Assembly (NCBI GenBank): GCA_964446945.1
Contig: CAYUQO010000015.1
Coordinates: 55,283 to 119,282 of the forward strand
Source of the DNA: CAIYRG01 sp964446945
Lineage (GTDB): Bacteria; Pseudomonadota; Alphaproteobacteria; Micropepsales; Micropepsaceae
DNA length: 64,000 nt
Direction of reading: 5' to 3'
Shown: positions 18,545 to 27,758 of the stretch, piece by piece
Layout: every line of letters starts with the position of its first letter
Numbering within the stretch: position 1 is the stretch's first letter
Translations under genes and position numbers: made by a program
The notes under the pieces: generated by a model
Told to the model about the DNA's origin: nothing
The model's database searches: none
What the model saw: only the letters and a program-made list of their open reading frames with translations

Positions 18545-19834
18545 TTAGCGCACGGCCGGAAGACCATCCGCCAGGATTGTCTCGCGCCGCGCGGTTCTGC
18601 GGATCGCCACGTCCGGCCTGGAAGCATCGGAGAACTTCATCCTTATGCGGAACATGAGGATTGCGAGCAGGCCTGCCGCGGAGGCATAAATCAAAAATGG
18701 TACGAGCCAGGCAGCGGTGACTGGCGAGAGGATGCCGTTTTCACCGAAAAGGACGGCTATACGTATTGCCAGATGGGCAGCATAGCCCACCAGACCGGCA
18801 CCAAATAGCCGCGCGAATTGAACCCGATATGGCAGAAGAAAGACGGTCAGGACGCTGGCGAGGAACGCCATGCCGCCCGGCATAGTCGCGTTCGCCCAAT
18901 TCAAGTCGATCCGAGTTTGGAAGAGCGAAGTTGTGTGCGCGTCCCGATCCAGGTTCGCGACTGCGGTCAGGGCATCGCGGGAGAGATATTCCGGCCCGAT
19001 ACCCCAGACGCCGACCCAGGCGGGATTCAGGGCGATGATCAATGTGCGCCCGGAGAAACTGTGTTTGACCGGATTATGTAGCCTGAGGCCATGATCCCCG
19101 CCCGCTGCAGCGCCCCCGGACTTCGAATCGAAGGCCCAGGTTTCTCCATTGATCAGGCGCCATGCGTCCCGGTTCTTGTCGGGAACCGCCGTCTCTGCAG
19201 TGTCAATTTCGGTCAGCCGCCAGGCGTCATCAAAGCGGTAGAGCGTCATGTCCCGGAGCACGACAGGCGCATACTGCACGTTGGCCCGCACCAGATCGTG
19301 CCTCGCGGAAAACCACATGTTTCGGCTTGCGAGCCCGCGGTCATACATTTGGCCGAGTGAGCCGAGGTGACGATGTATTTGCGCCGACATCGCCGCGGGA
19401 CGCGCCACATTATCCAGCTCAAATTGGGCAACACCAAAGATCACGGCAATGGCCGTGACGGCAGCGAGAAAGTGGGCGGGCGTACGCGCAGCATTCCAGA
19501 CGAGCAACCGCTCGCGCGACGACGTAAGGGTTGCTTCTGTCCATAGCACTCCCAGAAAGACGGCGAGTGGGAGAAACCGTGGCAGCAAATCCGCAGCACG
19601 AACCAGGAGCAGGAACAGAACAGCAATGAGCTTCGCGCGGCCGCTCTCCGATGCAATGAGCAGAAACGGAAGTTGCGGGATCAAGTCGATGGTCAGAGCA
19701 AGCGAAAGCAGGGCAACCGCGACGATCAGGCAGTGGCGAAGGTGCTGACAGAAGAGGTAGCGACTGTAAGCACCGAATGCGATTCGTAGAACTCGCGGAA
19801 CCGCTCCGGCGTGTGAAAGATCATGCCGCCTCAT
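18545..19834 (-). CDS. LptG/LptF-type permease, second of a coupled pair
   Basis: About 429 residues from ATG 19834. It has the YjgP/YjgQ (LptF/LptG) layout: N-terminal membrane helices (FGAYSRYLFCQHLRHCLIV; then LPRFLPLAVFLGVLWTEATLTSSRE), a periplasmic beta-jellyroll-like domain of about 170 residues, and C-terminal helices. Its ATG overlaps the stop of the preceding permease gene (ATGA), so the two are translated together. In LPS transport, LptF and LptG form the membrane channel that passes lipid to LptC and LptA. Position inside the sphingolipid cluster suggests a different cargo. The frame extends upstream to 20059 without resemblance to the family. Confidence 0.82.
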   Translation of the reverse strand: MRRHDLSHAGAVPRVLRIAFGAYSRYLFCQHLRHCLIVAVALLSLALTIDLIPQLPFLLIASESGRAKLIAVLFLLLVRAADLLPRFLPLAVFLGVLWTEATLTSSRERLLVWNAARTPAHFLAAVTAIAVIFGVAQFELDNVARPAAMSAQIHRHLGSLGQMYDRGLASRNMWFSARHDLVRANVQYAPVVLRDMTLYRFDDAWRLTEIDTAETAVPDKNRDAWRLINGETWAFDSKSGGAAAGGDHGLRLHNPVKHSFSGRTLIIALNPAWVGVWGIGPEYLSRDALTAVANLDRDAHTTSLFQTRIDLNWANATMPGGMAFLASVLTVFLLPYRVQFARLFGAGLVGYAAHLAIRIAVLFGENGILSPVTAAWLVPFLIYASAAGLLAILMFRIRMKFSDASRPDVAIRRTARRETILADGLPAVR

Positions 19835-21024
19835 GGCCTGCCCAACATTGGAACGATCAACTTGTCTTGCCGTCTGCCAACGAATGCCGTCAGTCCCAGA
19901 GCCGCGACAAACCCTGAAAGGACAATGCCAATCAGGAGCGCGGATGTTCCAAAAACTGCCAGAAAGTGGACCAATGCGACCATCAGAAGATTTGTGCCCA
20001 CCAGCACGAGAAGCGCAGCTGGAATTGCCACTGCCCGCGTTTTCTGGTTGGTCAGGCACAGGGCCGCCGCCGCTAGTAACGGTGCAATCAGGCTTAAAAA
20101 ACCTTGCGCGATCAGATCACCAAAAGCACGTACTTCCTTCTCGCCACCGGCGACGGATCCCAGCGCTCTTTGGATCAGTCCAAAAATAGTCAATTCATCC
20201 GTGGTCCCGCCCCGACCCGGAAACGGAATCAAATCCGTCAGGCTAAGCCGCTGACTCGCGTTTGTTGCTTCAATTTGAAAAAGATCGGTGACCGAATCCA
20301 TACCGCCTGCCCCCCGGCCCGGCGCCACTGCGCCCCCGTTTGCACCAGGGGTCCGATCAAGATCCACCATCCTGATCGCGCTCAAATTCAAACGGAGTGG
20401 ACTGTCTCCGCCCGGTTTGGAAATCGCCGCCGCGTCAGATGTGATGGCGTAAGTGTGCGTGGCGCTGCGTTCTTCGATAAAAACACGGTGGCTCGCGGAT
20501 TGCCCGGATTGTCCGATGACGTAGACGGTGTGGTCCGGGAAGGCATAAAACTGGCCATCGCGCCCTCCGTGCAGCAAGGCCCGGTATTCAGCGTCAAAGA
20601 GCACGATCCGTTTTGCGTACTGCGCCGCTGGTTCGACAACTCCGGAGATCGCCACGGAGCCAAACAGACCGGCAAGTCCGACGACGAAAAGAAACGCGAC
20701 GAATTCGAACAGCCCCGTGCCCGCACCGGCAATTGCGAGAATTTCGCGATTTTCCCGTGAATTGAGCAAAGTCTGGTACACGGAAATCAATAAGGCCAGC
20801 GCAAGGGCCAAATTGAAAATCTCGGGAGCCGCGCAGGCGAGGAGGAGGACAACGTCCGACAAGCCGGCTTGCCGTTGCATGGCGATATTGAAAAGCTCGG
20901 GAAATTTCTCGCCGAGGAAAATTCCTTCGACGAGGAGCAATATGATCGCGGCACGTCCCAGCACACCGGCCGACATTGCGCGAAAAAATCGTCTCGGAAT
21001 CCCGATTTTCCGGCCGGCTCTCAT
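19831..21024 (-). CDS. LptF/LptG-type permease, first of a coupled pair
   Basis: A 397-residue permease of the YjgP/YjgQ family with N-terminal membrane helices (GRAAIILLLVEGIFLGEKFPEL; PEIFNLALALALLISVYQTL), a central periplasmic domain of about 170 residues and C-terminal helices. NSRENREILAIAGAG matches the cytoplasmic coupling helix region that contacts the ATPase in LptF. Its start overlaps the stop of the LptB-like gene and its stop overlaps the next permease, both as ATGA. The three genes therefore form one translational unit. No LptA, LptC or LptD gene is present in the window. Confidence 0.85.
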   Translation of the reverse strand: MRAGRKIGIPRRFFRAMSAGVLGRAAIILLLVEGIFLGEKFPELFNIAMQRQAGLSDVVLLLACAAPEIFNLALALALLISVYQTLLNSRENREILAIAGAGTGLFEFVAFLFVVGLAGLFGSVAISGVVEPAAQYAKRIVLFDAEYRALLHGGRDGQFYAFPDHTVYVIGQSGQSASHRVFIEERSATHTYAITSDAAAISKPGGDSPLRLNLSAIRMVDLDRTPGANGGAVAPGRGAGGMDSVTDLFQIEATNASQRLSLTDLIPFPGRGGTTDELTIFGLIQRALGSVAGGEKEVRAFGDLIAQGFLSLIAPLLAAAALCLTNQKTRAVAIPAALLVLVGTNLLMVALVHFLAVFGTSALLIGIVLSGFVAALGLTAFVGRRQDKLIVPMLGRP

Positions 21025-21737
21025 ATGCGAAATCCATCGCCCAGATAGACCTGACGAACCTCCGGATTTGCCATGACGGCGTCCGCGTTTCCGTCCGCGA
21101 GCAATCGGCCGGCGAAAATGACGTATGAGCGATCTGCAATCGGCAACAGTTCGCGGGCATTGTGATCGGTGATCAGTATTCCGATTCCACGTCGCGCGAG
21201 TTTTTTGACCGACGCTTTCATGTCACCAACGGAAATCGGATCGAGCCCCGCAAAAGGTTCATCCAGCAGGACGAATGCCGGCTCGCAGGCAATCGTCAAC
21301 GCGAAGGCAGCCCGGCGGCGTTCCCCGCCGGAGAGCTTTGCAGCCGGTATGCGCCGAATGTCAGACAGGGAAAATTCTTCAATAAGCCGGTCCGTGGCTG
21401 CACGTTGTGCCCTTGGGCTTGTTCGTCGGCCCTCCTGAACGATCTGAAAGTTCTCCTCAAGGGTCAGGGTTAAGAAAATCGACGTTTCCTGGGGCAGATA
21501 AGAAATGCCGCAACCCGCCCGCGCATAGAACGGCATTCTCGTGATGTCGCGACCGTCGAGTGCGATCGTCCCAAGATCGGGCATATCCAGGCCGGCCAGA
21601 AGCCGAAAGCTCGTTGTCTTGCCGGCGCCGTTTGGTCCGATCAGTGCAACGATTTCGCCGGCATTCAGCTGCAGGCTGAAATCCCGGAGAACGGGGCTGC
21701 CGTGAAATGATTTCGCTACCGCCTGCATCGAGAGCAT
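21021..21737 (-). CDS. LptB-like ABC transporter ATPase
   Basis: A 238-residue nucleotide-binding subunit. Walker A is GPNGAGKTT (34-42), the Q-loop is LPQE (81-84), the signature is LSGGERRR (about 135-142), Walker B is FVLLDEPFAGLDP (155 on), and the switch histidine is in ILITDHNARELL. The DHNARELL segment is characteristic of LptB, not of generic importer ATPases. It is the first gene of the coupled LptB-LptF-LptG-like operon and is divergent from the GT-C membrane protein. I infer that it powers extraction of a sphingolipid from the inner membrane. Confidence 0.88.
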   Translation of the reverse strand: MLSMQAVAKSFHGSPVLRDFSLQLNAGEIVALIGPNGAGKTTSFRLLAGLDMPDLGTIALDGRDITRMPFYARAGCGISYLPQETSIFLTLTLEENFQIVQEGRRTSPRAQRAATDRLIEEFSLSDIRRIPAAKLSGGERRRAAFALTIACEPAFVLLDEPFAGLDPISVGDMKASVKKLARRGIGILITDHNARELLPIADRSYVIFAGRLLADGNADAVMANPEVRQVYLGDGFRI

Positions 21738-21947
21738 CGATTTCGTTCATTCCCCTGGTTTCATCGGCCGGATCATGCACTGCCACGTTCTTGAAATCGC
21801 GATGCATATTGGTGTTGCTGCCATGGACATGAATACACGAATGGATTGCCCGCAACGAACCCTCTACACTCCGGAGCGTCCCGCCACGAAGGGGCAGTTT
21901 ATCAAAGCCGGCAATTTCGAGCCAATGCCCCGGGGAATCCTCCGCAA

Positions 21948-23564
21948 ATGCGTGACGCCGCTTCATTGAGTGATGTTGCCGGTGCCTCCGGCATTCGCCT
22001 GCGCGAACCCGATTTCCGCACGGGATTGGCGTCCCGCCGCTTTTCCGGTCTCGCTGTTGGCGCGGTCCTGCTGGTTGGAATCGTTCTGGTCCTGCCGCTT
22101 TCCCTCATCGATCTGCCGCCGATGTCGGACTTTCCGAGCCACGCGGCATCATTATTCATTCAGACCCATCTGAATTCCAACGCGGTGCTCGCCGGGTATT
22201 ACGAGGTGAAATGGGCACCCGTGCCCGATCTTGCGTCGGAATTCATTGTGCCACTCTTTTCGGGGCTCAGCGCCGAAGCCGGAACACGATTGTTTCTCGG
22301 AATTGGTGTCTTGCTTTGGGTCTGCGGTCCGGCAGCCGTGCAGTACGCGTTGTGCCGCCGGGTGACAGCCACTGCAGTCTTGGCGGCGTTTTTTGCCTAC
22401 AACCCCAACTTCACTATGGGTTTCATCAACTACTACTTTGCGGCAGGTTTCGGATTTTTCGTCATTGCAGCATGGCTTGCGAGCGAAAAGCGTTCTGCGT
22501 TGGAACGGTTGCCACTCCTGACAGCGTTGTTTGGCGCCACCTATTTGATGCACATTTTGGCGATGCTCTTTGCCGGGTTTTTCCTGGCTGCTTATGAGCT
22601 CGGCAAACCCGGTAATACGCGGCGCCAACGATGGAAGGGTGCGGGCCTAATCTGCGTCGCCGGCCTTCCCGAGCTTTTGCTCTTCCTGCTCTATCCGCCA
22701 GGAGCGGTCGGGGATGGCGTATTGGACATCGGCTGGATCGCAGGAATGCCGCAGCGCGTGGGAAGCTTGACCTGGTCAGGTTTCGCACCGGAGCTTGTTG
22801 TGATCGGCGCGGCTACGGTGTGGATGATAAACTCCGGGATCGGCCGTGTTGATGAACGGCTGAAACACCCACTAATCGCGGTTCTGATACTTTGCCTCAC
22901 CTTGCCCATATCCGTGTTTGGCGGCTGGGGCCTCCATGTCCGGTTTGCCGCAATGGGCGCAGCATTGCTGTACGCGTCGATGGAGCTCCACCTGTCGCGG
23001 CGCGTGACAGTGGCTGTTCTGGTCTCACTGCAGTGCGTTGGTATCATTGATTCCGCCACGCTCGTCTGGTTCTGGAATACGCCTGCCAAACAAACAGCTG
23101 AGCTGCGATCGGCGCTCCTCCACCTGTCGCCGGGTGCGAAGCTGGTGGTCGCAATGGACAAAGCTTCGATTCCCCGTAATGGTGAGTTCCGGCACGTAGC
23201 CGAATACGCGATGATCGACCGGGCAATATTCGAGCCCATAGCGCTCACTGAGCGAGGACAGCACATCGTCCAAGTGCGGCCCGCGTGGCGCAAGCTGGCA
23301 GCAGCTACATCAGATCAATCCGACGATGTCCCCCTGGACGACCTTGTATCCCTCGGGCGTGGCGCAACGGGACGCCCGGATCTCCTCAAGGTTTTTCCCT
23401 ATCTCGTCCGCTGGAACTGCAATTTCGACGATCTCCTGCTGCTTCGATTGACGGGAGAACACGATAGGGTCCCGCCAGAACTGGAGCCGATAGAGGAAGG
23501 TGCAGTTTTTACGCTGTACCGTATTCATGCCCCGGCGGATTGCGGGCATGCCATTAAGTCTTAG
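21948..23564 (+). CDS. Polytopic membrane protein, GT-C glycosyltransferase-like
   Basis: About 538 residues with 9-11 hydrophobic helices and a soluble C-terminal region of about 130 residues. After TM1 comes LIDLPPMSDFPSHAA, an acidic first-loop motif like those of GT-C glycosyltransferases that use polyprenyl-linked sugars in the periplasm. I cannot identify a named family. ATG 21948 is preferred; the frame is open to 21846. It diverges from the LptBFG-like operon and lies in the sphingolipid cluster, where a periplasmic head-group glycosylation would fit. Its stop overlaps the convergent DUF4833-like gene. Confidence 0.6.
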   Translation: MRDAASLSDVAGASGIRLREPDFRTGLASRRFSGLAVGAVLLVGIVLVLPLSLIDLPPMSDFPSHAASLFIQTHLNSNAVLAGYYEVKWAPVPDLASEFIVPLFSGLSAEAGTRLFLGIGVLLWVCGPAAVQYALCRRVTATAVLAAFFAYNPNFTMGFINYYFAAGFGFFVIAAWLASEKRSALERLPLLTALFGATYLMHILAMLFAGFFLAAYELGKPGNTRRQRWKGAGLICVAGLPELLLFLLYPPGAVGDGVLDIGWIAGMPQRVGSLTWSGFAPELVVIGAATVWMINSGIGRVDERLKHPLIAVLILCLTLPISVFGGWGLHVRFAAMGAALLYASMELHLSRRVTVAVLVSLQCVGIIDSATLVWFWNTPAKQTAELRSALLHLSPGAKLVVAMDKASIPRNGEFRHVAEYAMIDRAIFEPIALTERGQHIVQVRPAWRKLAAATSDQSDDVPLDDLVSLGRGATGRPDLLKVFPYLVRWNCNFDDLLLLRLTGEHDRVPPELEPIEEGAVFTLYRIHAPADCGHAIKS

Positions 23565-24259
23565 TTGGGCGCAGGCTCGATGTGTTCGCGCAGGACAAAT
23601 CCGCTTTTCGTGTCAATCGCGTAGATATTCAGGAAAAGGGGCCGGGGCCAGATGCCGCTCTCGTCAAGCTCGATATATGCGGAAACCAGCCGGGCGCGAT
23701 GCCCATTGATCTGGGTGACACATTCCGGTGTTCCCGATGGGGACACATCAACCCGGCACGTCATTTGAGGAAACGATACGAGATGCGCATCGAACGCATT
23801 GGACATGGTTTTTACGGGTTCGACACTGACTCCGAATGCCAGTAACCGTTCAATCCAGTTCAAGCCATGGCGGCGCCCATCCTCATTAAATACCCGCCAA
23901 AAAACTTCGACCGGATTATGCCTGTCCAGCTGGCCATGCGAGTCAATATTGGCTGCATAGACAATCGTGTTGGCGTTGGTCGAACGCTGAAGATAAAACA
24001 AGACGTCCGGATCGTTGGGCGGGCGATATCCGGGATGAGGCGGCGGCGGCATCTCACGAAATTCGCTGAATGTCGTCAGCAGCCGCATTGCGCCAGCTGG
24101 AGAAACATTCCCGAGCGCCGCCACACCCAGGAAGATCAGCGCTAAAAGACGCTTTGGCCTGGAAAAAATCGGGGCTACAACGGCATGCACAATTGACACC
24201 AATTCGGCAATCCCCGATCGGGGATCGCCAACGGATGCAGATTGCCGTTGTTCCGTCAA
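23561..24259 (-). CDS. DUF4833-like secreted protein
   Basis: A 232-residue protein with a membrane or signal segment at about residues 38-57 (LLALIFLGVAALGNVSPAGA) and a periplasmic domain. The pattern DVLFYLQRSTNANTIVYAAN followed by HNPVEVFWRVFNEDGRR resembles the DUF4833 family of unknown function, as I remember it. It lies between the GT-C-like protein and the LPG_synthase_TM protein in the lipid cluster, so a role in lipid head-group processing or transport is possible. No catalytic residues are recognised. Confidence 0.6.
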   Translation of the reverse strand: MTEQRQSASVGDPRSGIAELVSIVHAVVAPIFSRPKRLLALIFLGVAALGNVSPAGAMRLLTTFSEFREMPPPPHPGYRPPNDPDVLFYLQRSTNANTIVYAANIDSHGQLDRHNPVEVFWRVFNEDGRRHGLNWIERLLAFGVSVEPVKTMSNAFDAHLVSFPQMTCRVDVSPSGTPECVTQINGHRARLVSAYIELDESGIWPRPLFLNIYAIDTKSGFVLREHIEPAPN

Positions 24260-24356
24260 GTCACTTAAGCAAGCCGCATCTCAGCCTCTGCTGTTTTGCT
24301 GCCAAGAATAAAGGCACCATTGCACACGAAACATCAGGCGCTTCCGCGGCAGTCTT

Positions 24357-25349
24357 ATGAATCTATTGCCTGACTTCGTGCCGATGATATCGGCGACCCG
24401 GTTTCGGCGCGCTGTGCGTTGCGCCATCTATCTTGCGCTTATGGCTGGATTTTATATCGGGGCACGGTCGCTGCCATGGCGAGGAGTTTTGCACGCCATG
24501 AGTGATGCAAGCCCGGCATGGCTGGGACTGGCGACGTTGATCAACGCCATGGGGTTGCCGCTCTGGGCGATCCAGTGGTTCCAAATTGCGCCGCGGCAAG
24601 GCCGCAAGCGGTTATGGACTTATGTGGAAACGGTTGCGGCCGTAGGAGCGATGCAAAACACGTTCACCAGCATCGGCGGCGGCGCTTCCGCGATTGTATT
24701 GCTGATATCACGTGCCGGCTTGTCACGCGGGCAGGCAGCTTCGCTCTACATACTAGACCAGGTCCTGACCGGTATCGGCAAGATTCTGGTTGTCGGATTG
24801 GCGGTGCTCTTGTTGCCGTTACCGACATGGCGCGGAGCAGAATGGCTCGCCTTGTCCCTGACGATTACGGCTTTGACATTCGCGGTTCTCGCCGGCGCGG
24901 CCTTTATGATGCCCGCTTCTTCTGCATCGCGCAGAATGAACGCTATTGCAAATTTCGTACGAGCCCAGATCGGCCTGGTGGCTCCGTTTGTCATCCGGGC
25001 ATGCGGTTGGCCACTCGGCCTTGTTGCGGTGCGGAAATCCACCGAGATTGCAACCGCGGTGGCGGTCCAATTGGCGTGCGGCATTCCCGTGTCGATAAGC
25101 GCTGCCATCGCCATCATAGCCGCGACAGATCTTGCCTCAGTGATTCCGACCACGCCAGGATCAATCGGGGTCTTCGAAGCCGCGGTTCTATTTGTCTATG
25201 AATTCTTTGGCGTCTCGCCATCGCTCGCACTCAGCGCCGCTTTACTTCAGCACGCGGTGCATCTCCTTCCGGCGATCGGGATCGGCTATTCCATGTTGCT
25301 GTTCAAGGCGCTCCCGCTCGATCGGACCAGTTCCGCCGCGCGCGAATAG
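24357..25349 (+). CDS. LPG_synthase_TM/YbhN-family membrane protein (flippase-like)
   Basis: A 330-residue protein with about eight membrane helices. FTSIGGGASAIVLLISRAG and IPTTPGSIGVFEAAVLFVYEFFG are the conserved blocks of the lysylphosphatidylglycerol-synthase transmembrane family (UPF0104). Stand-alone members without the catalytic domain commonly sit beside glycosyltransferases in glycolipid clusters and are suspected to move or present lipids. Its 3' end overlaps the convergent GT4 gene by about 64 bases. In this cluster it may flip or distribute a sphingolipid intermediate. Confidence 0.8.
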   Translation: MNLLPDFVPMISATRFRRAVRCAIYLALMAGFYIGARSLPWRGVLHAMSDASPAWLGLATLINAMGLPLWAIQWFQIAPRQGRKRLWTYVETVAAVGAMQNTFTSIGGGASAIVLLISRAGLSRGQAASLYILDQVLTGIGKILVVGLAVLLLPLPTWRGAEWLALSLTITALTFAVLAGAAFMMPASSASRRMNAIANFVRAQIGLVAPFVIRACGWPLGLVAVRKSTEIATAVAVQLACGIPVSISAAIAIIAATDLASVIPTTPGSIGVFEAAVLFVYEFFGVSPSLALSAALLQHAVHLLPAIGIGYSMLLFKALPLDRTSSAARE

Positions 25350-26560
25350 GTTTTGATGTGCTGTTGCGTGACAGCGGGCCAGGCGAAGCGCGCGACGGTG
25401 TCGTCCATTCCGGAGAGGCGGATTCGCAATTTGTCGTCGATAGCCAGGCGGGCCCAAAGCGAAGCAAGATGGTCATCATTATCGGCCAACAATGCCGTCT
25501 CATCGTCGCGAAGGAACTCGGCAGCTGCACTTACCTTAAGCGCAATAATGGGCAGCCCGGCGCAGCGGGCTTCAAGAACCGCAATGCCGAACGATTCCAT
25601 GATCATCGGCATTACGAACACGTGCGCTTTACGATAAAGCGATACGAGCTCCTGGTGCGACAAGGCTCCGAGAAAGATGATGTCATCCGTGAGCCCGTGC
25701 CTTGTTCGGTATCGTTCGAGCTTCGGTCTCTCCGGACCGTCGCCGGCCACATGGAGAACCATCTGCTTTCCGGCGGACCGCGCCCGGTCCCGGGCGATCC
25801 GGAATGCCCTCAGCAGGGCGCGCGGGCGCTTCTTTGGAGCCAAGCGCATGGCGCTGACGGCGACAATTGTGTTTTCCGTCTGCCGCCGTGGTACCGCAGC
25901 TGCGCTCCAAAAGAAAGGATCTATGCCGTTTGGCAGGATTTCGACGTCGAGTCCTGGAGCAGCGCGCTTTAGATTTCCGGCGATCCTTCGACTTACGCCA
26001 GACACGATCAACGGCCACTGCGACCAACGCCACAGGAGATCGACTGCACGCAGCACGTGAGCCGAAGTCAGCAGCACAGAGTGGAAAGTGGCAACCACGG
26101 GCAGCCCGAGCGTTCGCGCCGCCAGGACCGCCGCATAAGCTGCCGGCGAGATGATGCTGATATGGACATGGATCACATCGAAATGCCCGGCGGCAAATGC
26201 GCTCCGGAATTTGCTGACCAGCCGCGGCGATATTGCCAGATCGGTTCCGGGCCAGACCGGAGATGAAATTCGCTGAACCCGAATATCCAGGAGCGAAGTA
26301 TCGCCAGGAGTTGTCGTGAGAACAGCAGCCTCGATTCCGCAGGCCTGCAGCGCTCGCGCGAGGTCAGCAACATGCACCTCGATGCCGCCGATCCGCGGTG
26401 CGAAGGAGTCCGTCACCAGCGCAACGCGCCGCGGATTGGGGACTGTCTCCGAAGACAGTGTCACGGCTGCCGAAGCTGCCAGGGCATCGACCGAAGGCTC
26501 CGTGATTGCCAGATGAAAAGCTTCATAATATATCTCTGGGGTAGCGAATTTTGCAATCAA
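25286..26560 (-). CDS. Family 4 glycosyltransferase (GT-B, PimA-like)
   Basis: A retaining GT-B glycosyltransferase of up to 424 residues. Its N-terminal domain has SFAPRIGGIEVHVADLARAL and HVHISIISPAAYAA. The C-terminal nucleotide-sugar domain has the E-x7-E element in ESFGIAVLEA and the hinge region GDGPERPKLE. Mannosyltransferases acting on phosphatidylinositol (PimA) and many LPS enzymes belong to this family. Being divergent from inositol-3-phosphate synthase, it is a candidate to glycosylate an inositol-containing lipid. The frame opens with TTG at 26560; the first ~35 residues are not conserved in type, so the start may be further in. Confidence 0.85.
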   Translation of the reverse strand: MIAKFATPEIYYEAFHLAITEPSVDALAASAAVTLSSETVPNPRRVALVTDSFAPRIGGIEVHVADLARALQACGIEAAVLTTTPGDTSLLDIRVQRISSPVWPGTDLAISPRLVSKFRSAFAAGHFDVIHVHISIISPAAYAAVLAARTLGLPVVATFHSVLLTSAHVLRAVDLLWRWSQWPLIVSGVSRRIAGNLKRAAPGLDVEILPNGIDPFFWSAAAVPRRQTENTIVAVSAMRLAPKKRPRALLRAFRIARDRARSAGKQMVLHVAGDGPERPKLERYRTRHGLTDDIIFLGALSHQELVSLYRKAHVFVMPMIMESFGIAVLEARCAGLPIIALKVSAAAEFLRDDETALLADNDDHLASLWARLAIDDKLRIRLSGMDDTVARFAWPAVTQQHIKTYSRAAELVRSSGSALNSNME

Positions 26561-26666
26561 ACGCCCTGTTATTTTCTCTCCGGAATGCGACGCGGCCGTG
26601 AGGGCAATTATCGGTCAGTGACAGGAGCAGGTAGCCGCAAATTCGTGAGCGACGGGGGGGCGCAAT

Positions 26667-27758
26667 TTGGTGGAAACTCGTGCGGCGTCGCGAACCATTC
26701 GGGTCGCCATTATCGGTGTCGGTAATTGCGCGTCCTCGTTTGTCCAGGGCCTGTCCTACTATAGTCACCGTGGCACCAACGTTCCGCTACCCGGCCTCAT
26801 GCACCAGTCGATCGCGGGGTATGAACCAAAAGACATTGTTATCTCCGCAGCGTTTGACGTTCACGCCGGCAAAGTTGGGCGTGATCTTGCGGAAGCGGTT
26901 CGAGCAAGTCCCAATAATACGCTGACCTTCAGTGACGTGCCCCTTTCGGGTGTCGTCGTCCAGCGAGGCGAAACACTGGACGGCATCGGGCCGACGCTGC
27001 GCAACATCATCGTTGAATCCGAACTTCCTCCCGCCGATGTTGCCGGAATTCTCAGAGCCACCCGCACGGATGTCGTGGTGTCATATTTGCCGGTAGGATC
27101 GCAGCGCGCCAGCGAATATTACGCCGAACAGGCGATGGCGGCGAGGTGTGCATATATCAATTGCATACCCGTGTTTTTGGCATCGAAGCCGGAGTGGCGG
27201 AAAAGATTCGAAGAATCCGGGCTGCCAATCATTGGCGACGACATCAAGAGTCAGGTCGGTGCGACCATAGTGCATCGTGTACTGAGCAATTTATGCCGTG
27301 AACGGGGCGTGAGAATCGACCGCACCTATCAACTCAATTTTGGCGGCAACACCGATTTTCTCAATATGCAGACCTCCGAGCGGCTGGTCTCAAAGAAGAT
27401 ATCAAAGACCCAGTCGGTCGCGAGCCAGCTCAACGGCTCCATAGCTCCCAGGGATATTCATGTCGGACCAAGCGATTATGTGCCGTGGCTGGAAGACCGG
27501 AAGATTGCGCATATTCGAATTGAAGGGACCGGATTCGGCGGAGCGCCAATCAATCTCGAGCTGAAACTTGAGGTATGGGATTCGCCCAATTCGGCAGGAG
27601 TGGTGATCGACGCCGTGCGTTGCGCCAAATTGGCGCTCGAGCGGGGGCTGGCCGGGGCGATACAGGCTCCGTCCAGTTATTTTATGAAGTCGCCTCCGGC
27701 ACAGGTTACGGACCAGCAGGCGCGCGAAGATCTCGACCGGTTTATTGACGGGGAGTGA
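26667..27758 (+). CDS. ino1: Inositol-3-phosphate synthase (MIPS)
   Basis: A 363-residue NAD-dependent enzyme that cyclises glucose 6-phosphate to 1D-myo-inositol 3-phosphate. It resembles the actinobacterial form throughout: VAIIGVGNCASSFVQG (dinucleotide fold), SYLPVGSQRA, GDDIKSQVGATIVHRVLS, NFGGNTDFLNM, SKKISKTQ, HVGPSDYVPWLEDRK and LEVWDSPNSAGV. This supplies inositol for a lipid head group. It starts at TTG 26667 or GTG 26670 behind a G-rich stretch and is coupled to the next gene through GTGA. MIPS is uncommon in Proteobacteria, so its presence is informative. Confidence 0.95.
   Translation: MVETRAASRTIRVAIIGVGNCASSFVQGLSYYSHRGTNVPLPGLMHQSIAGYEPKDIVISAAFDVHAGKVGRDLAEAVRASPNNTLTFSDVPLSGVVVQRGETLDGIGPTLRNIIVESELPPADVAGILRATRTDVVVSYLPVGSQRASEYYAEQAMAARCAYINCIPVFLASKPEWRKRFEESGLPIIGDDIKSQVGATIVHRVLSNLCRERGVRIDRTYQLNFGGNTDFLNMQTSERLVSKKISKTQSVASQLNGSIAPRDIHVGPSDYVPWLEDRKIAHIRIEGTGFGGAPINLELKLEVWDSPNSAGVVIDAVRCAKLALERGLAGAIQAPSSYFMKSPPAQVTDQQAREDLDRFIDGE

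Noticed and set aside
26654..26660. Seven-G run before the MIPS start as a second phase-variable tract
   Set aside because: It is short and does not sit between a good start codon and the gene frame, so it is more likely part of the ribosome-binding region.
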